Assembly: GCF_036077095.1 (NCBI RefSeq)
Contig: NZ_CP107960.1
Location: 5,456,001 to 5,520,000, forward strand
Length of the DNA: 64,000 nucleotides
DNA from: Streptomyces sp. NBC_00376
GTDB taxonomy: Bacteria > Actinomycetota > Actinomycetes > Streptomycetales > Streptomycetaceae
Direction: 5' to 3'
Under the pieces are notes generated by a model. The model did no database searches. It had not been told where the DNA came from and worked only from the letters and a program-made list of their open reading frames with translations. The position numbers and the translations under genes were made by a program. This document shows, piece by piece, positions 43,975-53,654 of this stretch. Positions within the stretch are counted from its first letter, which is position 1; every line of letters begins with the position of its first letter.

Positions 43975-46080
43975 ATGGATTTCGGTCCCTGGCTCGCACG
44001 GCAGCTGAAGCAGTCGCACATGAGTCAGGCCGAGCTGGCCCAGCGTGTCGGGCTGACGCGAGCGGCGGTCTCGGCCTGGATCACCGGGCGCGCGACGCCT
44101 CGCGAGGAGACCATCGCGAAGATCGCGGAGGCTCTCGACACCGACCTGGGAACCATCCACACCCGTACCGCCGACACCTTGGCCGGCCTCCCGGTCTCCT
44201 GGTCCCACCGTCCTGGATACGCCGACGGGGGCCGCGACTTCGGCAACGCGGCGGCCTTCGCCTTCGAGGCCGACGTCGAGGTGCTGGCGCGCGAGGCGAC
44301 GCAGAACAGCCTCGACGAGCGTCTCGACCTCAACCAACCGGTCCGCGTGCGCTACACGCTGCACGAACTGACGGGTGAGGCACTGGCCCGATTCCGCGAC
44401 GAGATCCGCTGGGACGATCTCCTCCCGCACTACGAGGCGGCGGCCGCCCAGGACCAGAAGGTCGGACGGGTGATCGCCGCCGGGCTGCGCGACATGTACG
44501 AGCGCGACCGGCTGGTCCTCCTCCGCGTCGACGACTACAACGCCTCCGGACTGACCGGCGACGACTACGAGACCGGTCGGTTCGCAGCGGTCGTCCGCCG
44601 CCAGCTCGACAGCCACAAGTCGGCGAGCGGCGCCGGTGGTTCGTACGGACTCGGCAAGGCGACGCTCTGGGCGACGAGCCGGCTCGGCCTCGTGCTCATG
44701 AACTCCACCCTGTCCGAACCGCACGAGGGACGCACCGAACGACGCCTCATCGGTCGGCTGGATCTGCCCTGGCGGGAAGTGGACGGACAACCCTGGGCCG
44801 GCCCCGCCTGGTTCGGTCGGCCCGACCCGGACGCGAAGGACGCCGACGTCACCCGCTCGTGGTGGGCCGACGAGGAGAGTGTCGAGCGCCTCCATCTCAC
44901 GCGCGAGAGCGCCGAGCCGGGCACGTCGTTCCTGGTTGTGGGCGCTCACGACGTGGCGAGCCTCGTCGAGGGGACCGAGCGCAACGACGACGTCGAGGAC
45001 GACGACAGCGTTCATCGCATGCACCACCGGCTCCTGGAGGCCCTCGGACGCAACTTCTGGGCGGCCATGACCGGCGGGGGAACACAGCGGCCTCTGCTGG
45101 AGGCCTCCGTGCGGACGCTCCGCAACGGAGCGGAGATCTTTCCGGAGACGAGGGTCGACCCGCGGGTCACCCAACCCTCGCGGACGCGTGCGCTGCAGGC
45201 ATTCCTGGACGGTACGACGGTGGAGCGACTGACCGAATCCGGGCAGGTGGCCATGGCGGCCGTGCCGCTCGTCGTGCCCGGACGCACCGGACACGGAAGC
45301 GGCGGTGAGCACCAGGCGGTCCTGCTGGTCACGGAGGCCGACGACCGCGACGACGGGAAGCCGAACAGGGTGACGACGATGCGGGGCAACCGCATGACGG
45401 TCAAGGCGGGTTGGGTGCCCGGACTGCCCGTCGGCACCAACCCTTTCCAGGCCGTGCTGCTCGCCGGCAACGCGGCGGGCGACGACGCCCCCTTCGCGGA
45501 CGAGGCCGAGGCGTTCCTCCGGGCCTCCGAGCCGCCCGAGCACGACAAGTGGGGGCAGACGGAAGAACTGCGGATGCTGTACTCGCCGTCCGCCTACCGA
45601 CGGATCGCCGCACTCACCAACCAGACCAACAAGGCCGTGCGCGACCTGGTCGCGCTGCCCAAGAAGAAGCGCAACGGTGGCTCGGAGCGGCTGCGCAAGA
45701 GCCTGTCGGTGGGAGGGCGGAAAGCGGCACGACCCACGACAGCGGCGGGGCCGCCGACACTGGAGGAGCTCGACGCCCGGATCGACGGCGAGGGCGCGTG
45801 GTGTGTCACGGCCGAGGTGAGGATTTCCGCAGGCGGCGATTCCTGGCGCCCCGCGCCGGTGGCCAAGCTGGACGTGCGCTCCGGTCCCCGGCCGGTTCTG
45901 GCCTGGTCCGAGCTCGTCGCCGTGCACAACTGCGAAGTGGTCGACGGTGCGATCCACTTCGCGCCCGGCGCGCGCAGCGCGACCTTTCGGGGAACCACGG
46001 ACGTGTCCACCCATCCGGTACGGGCCGCGTACAGCGGCCTCGTCGTGGAACTCCGTACCGACAAGGGGGGCCAGGCATGA
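43975..46080 (+). CDS. XRE helix-turn-helix fused to a GHKL ATPase
   Basis: 701 residues from ATG 43975. GGAGAG upstream fits; GTG 43957 is an alternative. Residues 5-55 are an XRE domain (MSQAELAQRVGLTRAAVSAW). Residues 100-240 are a GHKL ATPase: REATQNSLDERLD (N-box with the catalytic Glu), VDDYNASGL (G1 region) and GGSYGLGKATLW (ATP lid). The C-terminal 450 residues are not recognised; a basic region PKKKRNGG is near 560. It is first of three genes joined by ATGA overlaps. It may act as regulator and as ATP-driven sensor in one chain. Confidence 0.82.
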   Translation: MDFGPWLARQLKQSHMSQAELAQRVGLTRAAVSAWITGRATPREETIAKIAEALDTDLGTIHTRTADTLAGLPVSWSHRPGYADGGRDFGNAAAFAFEADVEVLAREATQNSLDERLDLNQPVRVRYTLHELTGEALARFRDEIRWDDLLPHYEAAAAQDQKVGRVIAAGLRDMYERDRLVLLRVDDYNASGLTGDDYETGRFAAVVRRQLDSHKSASGAGGSYGLGKATLWATSRLGLVLMNSTLSEPHEGRTERRLIGRLDLPWREVDGQPWAGPAWFGRPDPDAKDADVTRSWWADEESVERLHLTRESAEPGTSFLVVGAHDVASLVEGTERNDDVEDDDSVHRMHHRLLEALGRNFWAAMTGGGTQRPLLEASVRTLRNGAEIFPETRVDPRVTQPSRTRALQAFLDGTTVERLTESGQVAMAAVPLVVPGRTGHGSGGEHQAVLLVTEADDRDDGKPNRVTTMRGNRMTVKAGWVPGLPVGTNPFQAVLLAGNAAGDDAPFADEAEAFLRASEPPEHDKWGQTEELRMLYSPSAYRRIAALTNQTNKAVRDLVALPKKKRNGGSERLRKSLSVGGRKAARPTTAAGPPTLEELDARIDGEGAWCVTAEVRISAGGDSWRPAPVAKLDVRSGPRPVLAWSELVAVHNCEVVDGAIHFAPGARSATFRGTTDVSTHPVRAAYSGLVVELRTDKGGQA

Positions 46081-47069
46081 GGGTCTATCCGTACAGGCGA
46101 CTTCCCGGGGTCGTCTCGCTCCGGGTCAATGCCGTCGAGCTGAGGGGGCCGGGCGAGATCCGGGAACCGCTCGACACCAGCGCGTTCTCCGCCGTCGAGC
46201 AGGTGGTCGCTCCCGGAGCGGCGGGGCGGGACGAGTGGGAGAGCGTCCGCCTGACGCTCTCGGCCACCGTCCCGGGCAGGGCCACCGATCCGGATGGCCC
46301 CTGGTCCGACGTCGCGGTCGTCGCCGTCCTTGCCGAAGGAGCCACCAACGCCCGGACCACCGTCTGCCTGGAGCCCCGGGCAGAAGGCGGCCGTGAGTGG
46401 ACCGGTCGCCTCGACCTGTGGCGCGTGGACCATCTCGACCGGGCCACGATGTCGGTCCACGTGGTCGCCACGGTGGACGGAGTGCCGGGACGCGTGATCG
46501 CCGCCTCCGAGAAGGACTGGATCATCGACCTGAAGGCCGATGCGCCCCTGCGCGAGCGGGAGCTCGACGTCGCCGAAGTCGGTTTCCGGGAGGGGCCGGA
46601 GTGGCTGCGCCCCTTCAGGGACGTGCCCTGGATCGTCGACACCTCGGGCGATCTGCCGGCCGTACACGTGAACACCGATTTCGAGGGCATCACCGACCTC
46701 GTCGGTGGCAACGGCTCACCGGTCGACAACCTGGTCCGCGATCTGCTGATCGCCCAGATGTGCACGGACGTGTGGACCGCCGTGTTCCACACCGCCATCG
46801 GCGATCTGGAAATCGAGGACGACGGGACGCCGCTCTTCCCCCTCGACTGGCGGGGCGAGGTCCTCCGCGAGATGCTCCCCGACGTCGTTCCCGGCCGTCC
46901 GCTGGAGGAGGCGCTGCGCGAGGTCCACCGGCGGAGGACCGGGACATCGGGGTGGACCGATCTCCAGCCCCGGATCCACTACGCCGCGACTCGCAGGGCC
47001 GACGTACCCAAGGCCCTCACCGCCACGATCCGTGGCCTGGACCGACTCCACCGGGGGACCGACGCATGA
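46077..47069 (+). CDS. Unrecognised protein in the XRE-ATPase operon
   Basis: 330 residues, starting within the stop of the XRE-ATPase gene (ATGA) and ending in the start of the next. It opens with MRVYPYRRLPGVVSLRVNAV and an all-beta-looking first half, then an alpha-rich half with PWIVDTSGDLPAVHVNTD and LPDVVPGRPLEEALREV. No nuclease, helicase or ATPase motif is visible. Same length and place suggest an obligate partner of the two flanking genes. Confidence 0.7.
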   Translation: MRVYPYRRLPGVVSLRVNAVELRGPGEIREPLDTSAFSAVEQVVAPGAAGRDEWESVRLTLSATVPGRATDPDGPWSDVAVVAVLAEGATNARTTVCLEPRAEGGREWTGRLDLWRVDHLDRATMSVHVVATVDGVPGRVIAASEKDWIIDLKADAPLRERELDVAEVGFREGPEWLRPFRDVPWIVDTSGDLPAVHVNTDFEGITDLVGGNGSPVDNLVRDLLIAQMCTDVWTAVFHTAIGDLEIEDDGTPLFPLDWRGEVLREMLPDVVPGRPLEEALREVHRRRTGTSGWTDLQPRIHYAATRRADVPKALTATIRGLDRLHRGTDA

Positions 47070-47956
47070 CCGACAAGCCGATCCACCTGCCCGGCCGACT
47101 GGCCCTGCTCGCGGACCTCAACGCCGCGCAGTACCTCACCGACGGGCTACTCACCGGCAAGGAGGACGTTCCGGCGATCGGGCTCAACAAGATCACTGAG
47201 CCGCTGCCCGGGGAGGAGGCCCGGGGGGCGCTGATGCCGGTCCGTGACCTCGTTGACGACGCGCTGCACGAGTTCAGGGACGGCAGGCCGACCGCGGCCG
47301 ATGCCTGGCTCGCGCCTCGGCTCCACGCGACCCTGAGACTCAGCCGCCGCGAGGCCGCCGACCGCAGGTTGTGGAACTACCTGGCACTGGGCGTGGCCCC
47401 CGACTACATCGTCTGGCGTCACATGCCGGAACCCAGAAAGGACGGCGAGGTCCCGAAGGTCGCGGCCACGCGATTCCGCGGCGCGGCCTACACCCAGGCG
47501 TTCGCCCGGCTCTGGTGGGCGGCCGAGCTGTTCAGGAACGGGGCGGACTACGGGCCGGTGGTGACCGTCTGCACCCACCAGGACATGCTCAACACGGCGC
47601 TGCGGCTCGATGCGATCGACCATCGGCCGACGGCACAGGCGCTGGTGCGCCTGATCGATTGCGGCACCGTGAGCACCGGCCGGGAGATCAACGCGCTCAC
47701 ACGGGCCGTCAACGCCTCCGCGGCCACGCTCATGTACGACGTCCTGGCTCCGGACACCGATCGGGACGGCCGACCGTCGCAGGAATGGATCGCCGCCGCG
47801 GAATGGGCGCCGGCCGTCCCGCGCAGGGCGCTTCCGGAGGGACCGGACGAGGAACGGGTTCCGGAGGATTCCGTCGCCACGCTCGTCGACCACTTCGCGA
47901 CGCTCTTCGCCGATGCCCCCGTGCGCGGCAGGGAGGCGGCCGACGACGAGGCCTGA
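47066..47956 (+). CDS. DUF6339-like protein
   Basis: 296 residues, starting in the stop of the previous gene (ATGA). The pattern LARLHATLRLSRREAADRR-like (here APRLHATLRLSRREAADRRL), LWNYLALGVAPDYIVWRHM and FARLWWAAELFRNG resembles DUF6339, an alpha-helical family that I associate with defence-type operons; family assignment is by memory only. No catalytic motif recognised. Its stop is 21 bp from the convergent cytosine methyltransferase stop. Confidence 0.65.
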   Translation: MTDKPIHLPGRLALLADLNAAQYLTDGLLTGKEDVPAIGLNKITEPLPGEEARGALMPVRDLVDDALHEFRDGRPTAADAWLAPRLHATLRLSRREAADRRLWNYLALGVAPDYIVWRHMPEPRKDGEVPKVAATRFRGAAYTQAFARLWWAAELFRNGADYGPVVTVCTHQDMLNTALRLDAIDHRPTAQALVRLIDCGTVSTGREINALTRAVNASAATLMYDVLAPDTDRDGRPSQEWIAAAEWAPAVPRRALPEGPDEERVPEDSVATLVDHFATLFADAPVRGREAADDEA

Positions 47957-47977
47957 CACCGGGCCCGGCCGAAGACC

Positions 47978-49201
47978 TCAGACGTCCTCGGCCGGACGCG
48001 GGCCCTCCGGCTTCCACTCCTTCAGCAGCGTGTACCACTTCTCCCGAGGCGGTTCGCGCAGCAGAGCCATGCTCAGGATGTGGAGCGAGAGGCGGGGCGG
48101 GATCGCGTTGCCGATCTGCTGGGCCACATCGGTGGACCGCCAGGGGTACGCGGCCGGGAACGACTGGAGGAGTCCGGCCTCTTCGAACGTCAGCCGTTCC
48201 AGCTCCTCGCCGTCCTCCTTCACACCCGAATCGCCTTCTTTCAGGAGGAAGAGACGGTTACGTCGTACCTTGCCTGTGATCGTCGGTGCGGGGTCGTCGG
48301 AAGTGCGTCGCCCCCGCTTCTTGGGATCCCCGCCGGAGCCGTAGTTGGAGACCATGACGAAGTCATCGGGGCGCGTCGCGCGCAGAGCGTCCCCCATGGA
48401 AACCCATGGCGCGACCGTTCCGCCGTCGTGCGGGACCGGGAACAGTGAGCCGTCCTGGTGGTCGGGTGCCGGTGCCTGTCGCTCGGCACCCTTCTTGTAC
48501 CGCTGGTGCGTCGCTTCCGGGAACCGGACCTTGCGATGAACGTTCTCCGGGTCGTACTGAGCGATCAGCACAGCACGCCGGCGCGCCTGCGGTACGCCGA
48601 AGTCCTCGGAGTGCAGGACGTGGGCATCGGCCGCGTAGCCGGCCCGCCTGAGAATCTTGACGTAGTGCTTCCATACCGGCATCACGGTGGGCACCTGTTC
48701 CAGGACGACCACGTCGTACGGCCTGCCACGCTTGAGCTTTGCTTCCATGATCCAGCGCAGTGGCTGGAGCACGAACCCCGTGCGGTTGTCGGGCATGGCG
48801 TCCGTCTTGGTCTTGACCTCGCTCCACGCGACATCGAACGCGGCCTCGTCCTCGTGGTCGGCCAGCTGCGTGGCCAGGCGCAGCACGGTGTCCAGCTCCT
48901 TGTGGCCCTTCCGGCTTCCCGCGACGGAGAACGACTGGCAGGGCGGCCCACCGGTGAGCACCGTCGCGTGAACGACCGAGGGGTCGCACGGGCCGAGCTC
49001 GGCGACATCCTTCACCTCGGTGGTCAGCAGACCGGCGGCGGCCCGCGTCGCACGCGTGGCAGGGTCCCATTCGACACCGATGCTCTCCACTCCCTCGTCC
49101 CGCATGATCACGGCGGCGATGTCGAGGCCACCGGGCCCGGCGAAGAGATCGACGATCCCGAATTTCGCAGGCGGAAGCGAGTGGCGAGGGGCGTGGGTCA
49201 T
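47978..49201 (-). CDS. DNA cytosine-5 methyltransferase (intact)
   Basis: 407 residues from ATG 49201. Motif I is DLFAGPGGLD (18-27), motif IV GGPPCQSFS with the catalytic cysteine (Cys 88), motif VI is reduced to LEQVP where most enzymes have ENV, motif VIII is QARRR and motif X is GNAIPP. The target-recognition region (about 230-340) contains VSNYGSGGDPKKRGRR. It would mark host DNA with 5-methylcytosine. It follows a second, odd methyltransferase-like gene by 70 bp and shares its orientation. Confidence 0.92.
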   Translation of the reverse strand: MTHAPRHSLPPAKFGIVDLFAGPGGLDIAAVIMRDEGVESIGVEWDPATRATRAAAGLLTTEVKDVAELGPCDPSVVHATVLTGGPPCQSFSVAGSRKGHKELDTVLRLATQLADHEDEAAFDVAWSEVKTKTDAMPDNRTGFVLQPLRWIMEAKLKRGRPYDVVVLEQVPTVMPVWKHYVKILRRAGYAADAHVLHSEDFGVPQARRRAVLIAQYDPENVHRKVRFPEATHQRYKKGAERQAPAPDHQDGSLFPVPHDGGTVAPWVSMGDALRATRPDDFVMVSNYGSGGDPKKRGRRTSDDPAPTITGKVRRNRLFLLKEGDSGVKEDGEELERLTFEEAGLLQSFPAAYPWRSTDVAQQIGNAIPPRLSLHILSMALLREPPREKWYTLLKEWKPEGPRPAEDV

Positions 49202-49271
49202 GGTGTGCAAGTGTAGCCGGCGTTCAAGATCACTCCGTCCGATGTTTCCAGGGCGGCCGCCCCGCTCCCGA

Positions 49272-50225
49272 TCACGGGCTCAGGGCCGCGGCGATCGCCA
49301 GCCCGAGTGCCGTCCCGACCGGCGGGGGAGAGGCGTGGCCGATCTGCCGGTAGCGTGCGGTCTTCTTTCCCGCGAACTGCCACTTCGACGGGAACGCCTG
49401 CAGCAGGGCGGTCTGCGGAACCGTGAGTTTGATCATTTCCGAGGGGTCGGCCTCCGGGCCCGGGACCTCGTCGGCCAGCGCTCCGCCGTTGACCCTCATG
49501 CGTTCCCAGGCCTTCTTCGTTCCCGTGGGTCCCAGATCCGCCCCTCCCCGGTTCTCCGAGCCGCCCACGAGAGTCGGAGCGACACTCAGGGCCTGCGTCG
49601 CCCACGCGTCCGCCCCCGACCAACCGCGAGCGGCCATGGAGTCGCGCAGTGCGGGGCCCACCGGAGCATGGCTGTCGACCGTCGGAACCGGCGGGCTGAA
49701 CGCGTCGAAGTACTGCTGCTTCAACGCGACGAGCACTCCCTGCTTACGGTCCTGCGGCACGCCGAAGTCAGCCGCGTTCAGTACGAACCAGAGGAACCGG
49801 TACCCGAGATGTTCGAGTTCCTTGCGGATGAATTCCCGCACGTCCTCGAACTCCGGGGCATCCACCAGCCCCGGCACGTTCTCGATGATCAGGGCGCGCG
49901 GCTGGACGGAATGCGCGAGGAGCACGGCTGCTTCCAGAAGGCGCAGTTCCTCACCGCTCTCCGCCCTCGCCGCTGTCGCGCTGGACTTGACCCGCGGCAG
50001 CCCGGCCGAGAGCAGATCGACGTCGTAGGTCTCCGGGTACTCGTCCGGCACGAAATCCAGAAGGTCCATCTCCAGGATCTTCCAGGCCGGTCGATTGAGC
50101 CGCAGCGTCTCGCAGGCCACCGGCTTCCTGTCCAGCAACAGCACCGGCTCGAAGCCCGCCTGCTCCAGCCCCAGCGCCAGTCCCCCCGCTCCAGCGCACA
50201 CATCCACAAAACGAAGCCCGCTCAC
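49272..50225 (-). CDS. Cytosine methyltransferase homologue lacking the PCQ cysteine
   Basis: 317 residues from GTG 50225. Motif I is FVDVCAGAGGLALGLEQAGF and motif VI is IIENVPGL, so the fold and cofactor pocket look intact. Where motif IV should give PCQ, the codons read SAGLPRVKSSA with Arg 78 in place of Cys, and motif VIII is QDRKQ. Motif X is also weak (GHASPPPVGTAL). Either a catalytically dead partner or a diverged enzyme with another nucleophile. It overlaps the vsr stop by 4 bp and precedes the intact methyltransferase. Confidence 0.8.
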   Translation of the reverse strand: MSGLRFVDVCAGAGGLALGLEQAGFEPVLLLDRKPVACETLRLNRPAWKILEMDLLDFVPDEYPETYDVDLLSAGLPRVKSSATAARAESGEELRLLEAAVLLAHSVQPRALIIENVPGLVDAPEFEDVREFIRKELEHLGYRFLWFVLNAADFGVPQDRKQGVLVALKQQYFDAFSPPVPTVDSHAPVGPALRDSMAARGWSGADAWATQALSVAPTLVGGSENRGGADLGPTGTKKAWERMRVNGGALADEVPGPEADPSEMIKLTVPQTALLQAFPSKWQFAGKKTARYRQIGHASPPPVGTALGLAIAAALSP

Positions 50226-50674
50226 TCGTCCCCACTCCTGCGTCGCGTACGGCGGACAATCCCTGCCCGGTCGACGGCCCTCGCCACCTGCTCGGCCACC
50301 CCGCCCGGGGCCTCGTGCTCCCAGAACCGCAACACCGTCCACCCCTCCCCGGCCAGATGCTCGCTCGTCTCCCGGTCCCGCGCCATGTTCCGTTCGAGCT
50401 TCGCGCGCCACCACTCGGCGTTCGACTTCGGTTGCGTGGCGTGAACAGGGCACCCGTGCCAGAAGCACCCGTCGATCAGCACCGCCACCTTCGCCCGGGT
50501 GAAAGCGATGTCGATGGTCCGCCGGGACATCCCCGGCACCCGCTCGTTGACCCGGTAGCGGTAGCCGGAGGCGTGCAGCAACTTGCGGACCGCGACCTCC
50601 GGCTTGGTGTCGCGGCTCGCCTGTCGGCTCATTCGGGCGGAGACCTCGGGGGAGGAAGGCTTCGCGGTACTCAT
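50222..50674 (-). CDS. vsr: Vsr-type mismatch endonuclease
   Basis: About 150 residues from ATG 50674, or GTG 50677 with AGGAG at better spacing. The motifs RMSRQASRDTKPEVAVRKLL, RTIDIAFTRAKVAVLIDGCF and FWHGCPVHA match Vsr, with the catalytic Asp in IDIAF near residue 55 (Asp51 in Escherichia coli) and the zinc/His region FWHGCP. Such proteins nick T:G mismatches arising from 5-methylcytosine deamination. Pairing with two cytosine methyltransferase genes fits that role, or a restriction role in this type of island. Confidence 0.92.
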   Translation of the reverse strand: MSTAKPSSPEVSARMSRQASRDTKPEVAVRKLLHASGYRYRVNERVPGMSRRTIDIAFTRAKVAVLIDGCFWHGCPVHATQPKSNAEWWRAKLERNMARDRETSEHLAGEGWTVLRFWEHEAPGGVAEQVARAVDRAGIVRRTRRRSGDE

Positions 50675-50688
50675 CACTGCCAAGTCTC

Positions 50689-53598
50689 CTACGCCCCGTC
50701 GGTCGTCCGGTCGATGATCGCGAAATCCCTCCTGCCCGAATCGATGGTGCGGAAGCGCACCAGGGTCGTCCCGCTGTCGGCCGACGACTTCGGGGCGACC
50801 AGGGAGAAGGCCATCACCAGGTGCCGGGGGTCGATCGAGCCGTCGGCGGCCGGTCGCGGTTCGCTCTCGACCACGGGATACAGGACCAGTACGCCGCGGC
50901 GCTCACGGACGAGGGACTCGACGAGCGGGTCTCCCGAGTCCTCGATGGCGCCTGCCACCCGGAGGGCGACCCCTCGGTGCTTCGGCTCGCTGATCGCACC
51001 GAAGAGGTCGCCGCGGCGACGGGCGCGGTGTGCCAGGGACAGCGGACGGGAGCCGAGGATCGTCGCTTCCGTGCGGCGGGCCGAGGTCTGCTGCGGGGCG
51101 ATCACCAACCAGTCGTCGATGCCCGCGCCGGACTCCCCGGCTGTGATCAGGGACTCCAGATGGGGCGAGAACTGCGAGGGCGCGGACCAACGGAGGTCGC
51201 AGAGGATCTTCAGCAGCGTGTCGTGACCGACGGTGCCGAGCAGGGCCTCGTAGCTGTCGCTGCGACCGTGTTCGAGGGACGAGCACGTGAGGGTGACGAG
51301 GGCGGAGCCCAGGGAGTTCAGGGCCGGGCGCCACACCTCCGCGTTGTGCCGCAGGTCCGCCGCGTCCGTCGGGTACGCGGTCGGTTCGACCCACTGGCCC
51401 GGTGACCGGATCTCGACCAGTTCCGCGTTGAACATCTTGTTGCGGCCGCTCGGCCTGATCCACGGCAGGTGCTGGGAGACCAGGGGCGGGATCTGGGCGG
51501 GGGTCACCTGAGGTTTGCCGTCGACCAGCTCCGCGTAGCGGGAGAGCTGGGAGCGGAAGGTCTCCTCGTCGCGGCAGATCGCCTCGAAGGCCTCGTACAG
51601 GTCGACCGTCTGCGTCTTGGTCAGGGGTTCCTCGCGGCCTATGTAGAGGCGGACCAGGTCGCGGTAGCCGGGGCGGAAGCCGAACCAGCGGCCCATCTGC
51701 ATCAGGGTGTCGGCCTGGCGGGTGGTGCGGCGGTAGTAGGTGACGGTGAGGCCCTCGACCGTGAAGCCGCGGGAGAGTTTCGTGCCGCCGACCAGGATCT
51801 TCCAGACGTTCGGGGTCCGGTCGAAGTCCAGGTCGATCTGGGAGAAGTAGCGGTCCGTGTCGCCGTTGACGACCAGGACCGGGTTGCCGCCCGCGTTGAT
51901 GAGCTGGCGGGCGCGGGAGACGTACGGGCGCAGGTCCGCGTAGGCGGACGGGGTCGGGAGGCCGTCGTCCGCGTGGTGGGCGAAGTCGTCGACGAGCAGC
52001 TTCTCCAGGCGGGCGTGGCCCTCGTGGGAGGTGTAACCCGCCTTGTGCCACTGGGTGTTGATGCGCAGCGCCAGGTCCGCGTGGTCGTCCATCTTCACCG
52101 ACTCGTGCACCAGCATCGTGTGGTGGCGGAACGGGCCCTCGGGGACTCCGCGGTCGGCGCGGTAGAGCTTCAGGGCGCCGGTGAGGACGAAGGCGTCCAT
52201 CGCCTCCTGGAGGCGGTCGCCCGTGTCGTCGTGGATGCCGCGTACGTGGGTCTCCTCGGCCGTCCCCTCGCCGTCCAGGTCGTGGAAGTCCTGCACGCCC
52301 ATGTAACCGACGGGGCGCGGCAGGGAGATGAGGAAGTCGCGCGGGAAGATGTCCTCGCCGTCGCTCGGGTCGATGAAGACGTTCGCGAACGGGGTGGCGG
52401 TGTAGCCGACGTACTGTGCGCGCGGGAGCAGGCCCAGGAGCTCGGAGATCAGGCCGTTGATCGCCGTGCGCTTCGTCTGGCCCGACTCCCATTTCTTCGG
52501 GTCGGACGTGTTCACGGAAGCCTGGTCGGACTCGTCGTCGATGATCAGGGTCGGGATCTCGCGGAGGATCGGGCCGATCTTCCTGAGGTCCTTCACCAGG
52601 TTCGTCAGTACGGACTTGTTCTTCTTGACGACCATGACGCGGGCGGCCGCGCGGTGCAGGTTGTCGGGGACGTACAGCGGCAGGTGCTTCTCGCGCTTCT
52701 CGATCTCCAGGGCCCCGATGCCCTGCCGGAGGCTGCGGTAGTCGTCGTCCCGGGTGGTGAGGCGCTCGATGTTGAACGGGCGGTGCCCGTGGCTGACGAA
52801 CTTCGCCGGCCAGTCCTCGTCGTCCTGGTAGTCGATGCCGACCAGGGCGTTCGGGTCCGAGGGGTCGGCTCCGCGCAGGATGTTCTCCCGGCCTATCAGC
52901 TCCATGTCCAGGCGGCGCTGGGTCTGGTCCCGGAGGAGGTTCAGGGTGCCGCCGAGGACGATGACCAGGCGGTAGCCCGCGTCGATGGCCTTCGCCGTGA
53001 CACCGGTGAAGTTGGCGGTCTTGCCGGACTGGACGTAGCCCACGACCAGGCCCCGGGCGCCGTACGCCTCGGTGCGGGTGGGGTCGGAGAGGCGTTCCAC
53101 CACGGCGTGGCTGGCCTCGTCCAGGCCGGCCACCGCGGCGTCCGACCAGCCCTTGCGGCGCAGAAGCTGCTCGTAGGAGTTCCAGTAGAAGGAGCGGGCG
53201 GCCGCGGAGTCACGGGAGTACCAGGAGGCGAACTCCTTGCTGATGACGGTGGGGCCCGGCTCCTTGAAGACCGGGACCGCTCCGTCGAGTGCCTTGCGCA
53301 GATCGGCGCCGAAGCCGAGGCGGTTGTACGTGTCCGTGCGGCGGGCGTCCGTGCGGGGCGGGGCGGCGGACCAGTCGGCCTGCTCCGCCAGGTCCCAGGA
53401 GGTCAGGGTGCGGTGCCAGAGCGCGGTGAGCTCGTCGCCCGGACCGGCGGCGGCGATCCGGTCCCGGAAGTGGCTCAGCTCCGTGTCGGCGGGTTCGTCG
53501 GCCTCGGAGAGGACGAAGGCCAGCTTGGTGAAGTGCTTGGGACCGCGCCGCATCGCGGCCAGGACGTCGCCGTGCAGGTTGGACAGGTGGTCGGTCAT
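50689..53598 (-). CDS. Z1-domain P-loop ATPase of restriction type
   Basis: 969 residues from ATG 53598. Walker A is GYVQSGKTANFTG (188-194 core) and Walker B with extra acids is LIIDDESDQASVN (351-362). The C-terminal part has the Z1-family features NVWKILVGGTKLSRGFTVEG, RQADTLMQMGRWFGFR and DLVRLYIGREE, the last resembling helicase motif VI. Z1 proteins are known from restriction-linked operons with MORC/MutL-type ATPases, cytosine methyltransferases and Vsr, exactly as here. It lies 14 bp before vsr and 56 bp after the ATPase gene. Confidence 0.9.
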   Translation of the reverse strand: MTDHLSNLHGDVLAAMRRGPKHFTKLAFVLSEADEPADTELSHFRDRIAAAGPGDELTALWHRTLTSWDLAEQADWSAAPPRTDARRTDTYNRLGFGADLRKALDGAVPVFKEPGPTVISKEFASWYSRDSAAARSFYWNSYEQLLRRKGWSDAAVAGLDEASHAVVERLSDPTRTEAYGARGLVVGYVQSGKTANFTGVTAKAIDAGYRLVIVLGGTLNLLRDQTQRRLDMELIGRENILRGADPSDPNALVGIDYQDDEDWPAKFVSHGHRPFNIERLTTRDDDYRSLRQGIGALEIEKREKHLPLYVPDNLHRAAARVMVVKKNKSVLTNLVKDLRKIGPILREIPTLIIDDESDQASVNTSDPKKWESGQTKRTAINGLISELLGLLPRAQYVGYTATPFANVFIDPSDGEDIFPRDFLISLPRPVGYMGVQDFHDLDGEGTAEETHVRGIHDDTGDRLQEAMDAFVLTGALKLYRADRGVPEGPFRHHTMLVHESVKMDDHADLALRINTQWHKAGYTSHEGHARLEKLLVDDFAHHADDGLPTPSAYADLRPYVSRARQLINAGGNPVLVVNGDTDRYFSQIDLDFDRTPNVWKILVGGTKLSRGFTVEGLTVTYYRRTTRQADTLMQMGRWFGFRPGYRDLVRLYIGREEPLTKTQTVDLYEAFEAICRDEETFRSQLSRYAELVDGKPQVTPAQIPPLVSQHLPWIRPSGRNKMFNAELVEIRSPGQWVEPTAYPTDAADLRHNAEVWRPALNSLGSALVTLTCSSLEHGRSDSYEALLGTVGHDTLLKILCDLRWSAPSQFSPHLESLITAGESGAGIDDWLVIAPQQTSARRTEATILGSRPLSLAHRARRRGDLFGAISEPKHRGVALRVAGAIEDSGDPLVESLVRERRGVLVLYPVVESEPRPAADGSIDPRHLVMAFSLVAPKSSADSGTTLVRFRTIDSGRRDFAIIDRTTDGA

Positions 53599-53654
53599 GG
53601 CGGGAACGGCTTCCTCGGGAGGGCGGGCGGAGGCGGAGGGCGACGGGGCGGTGG

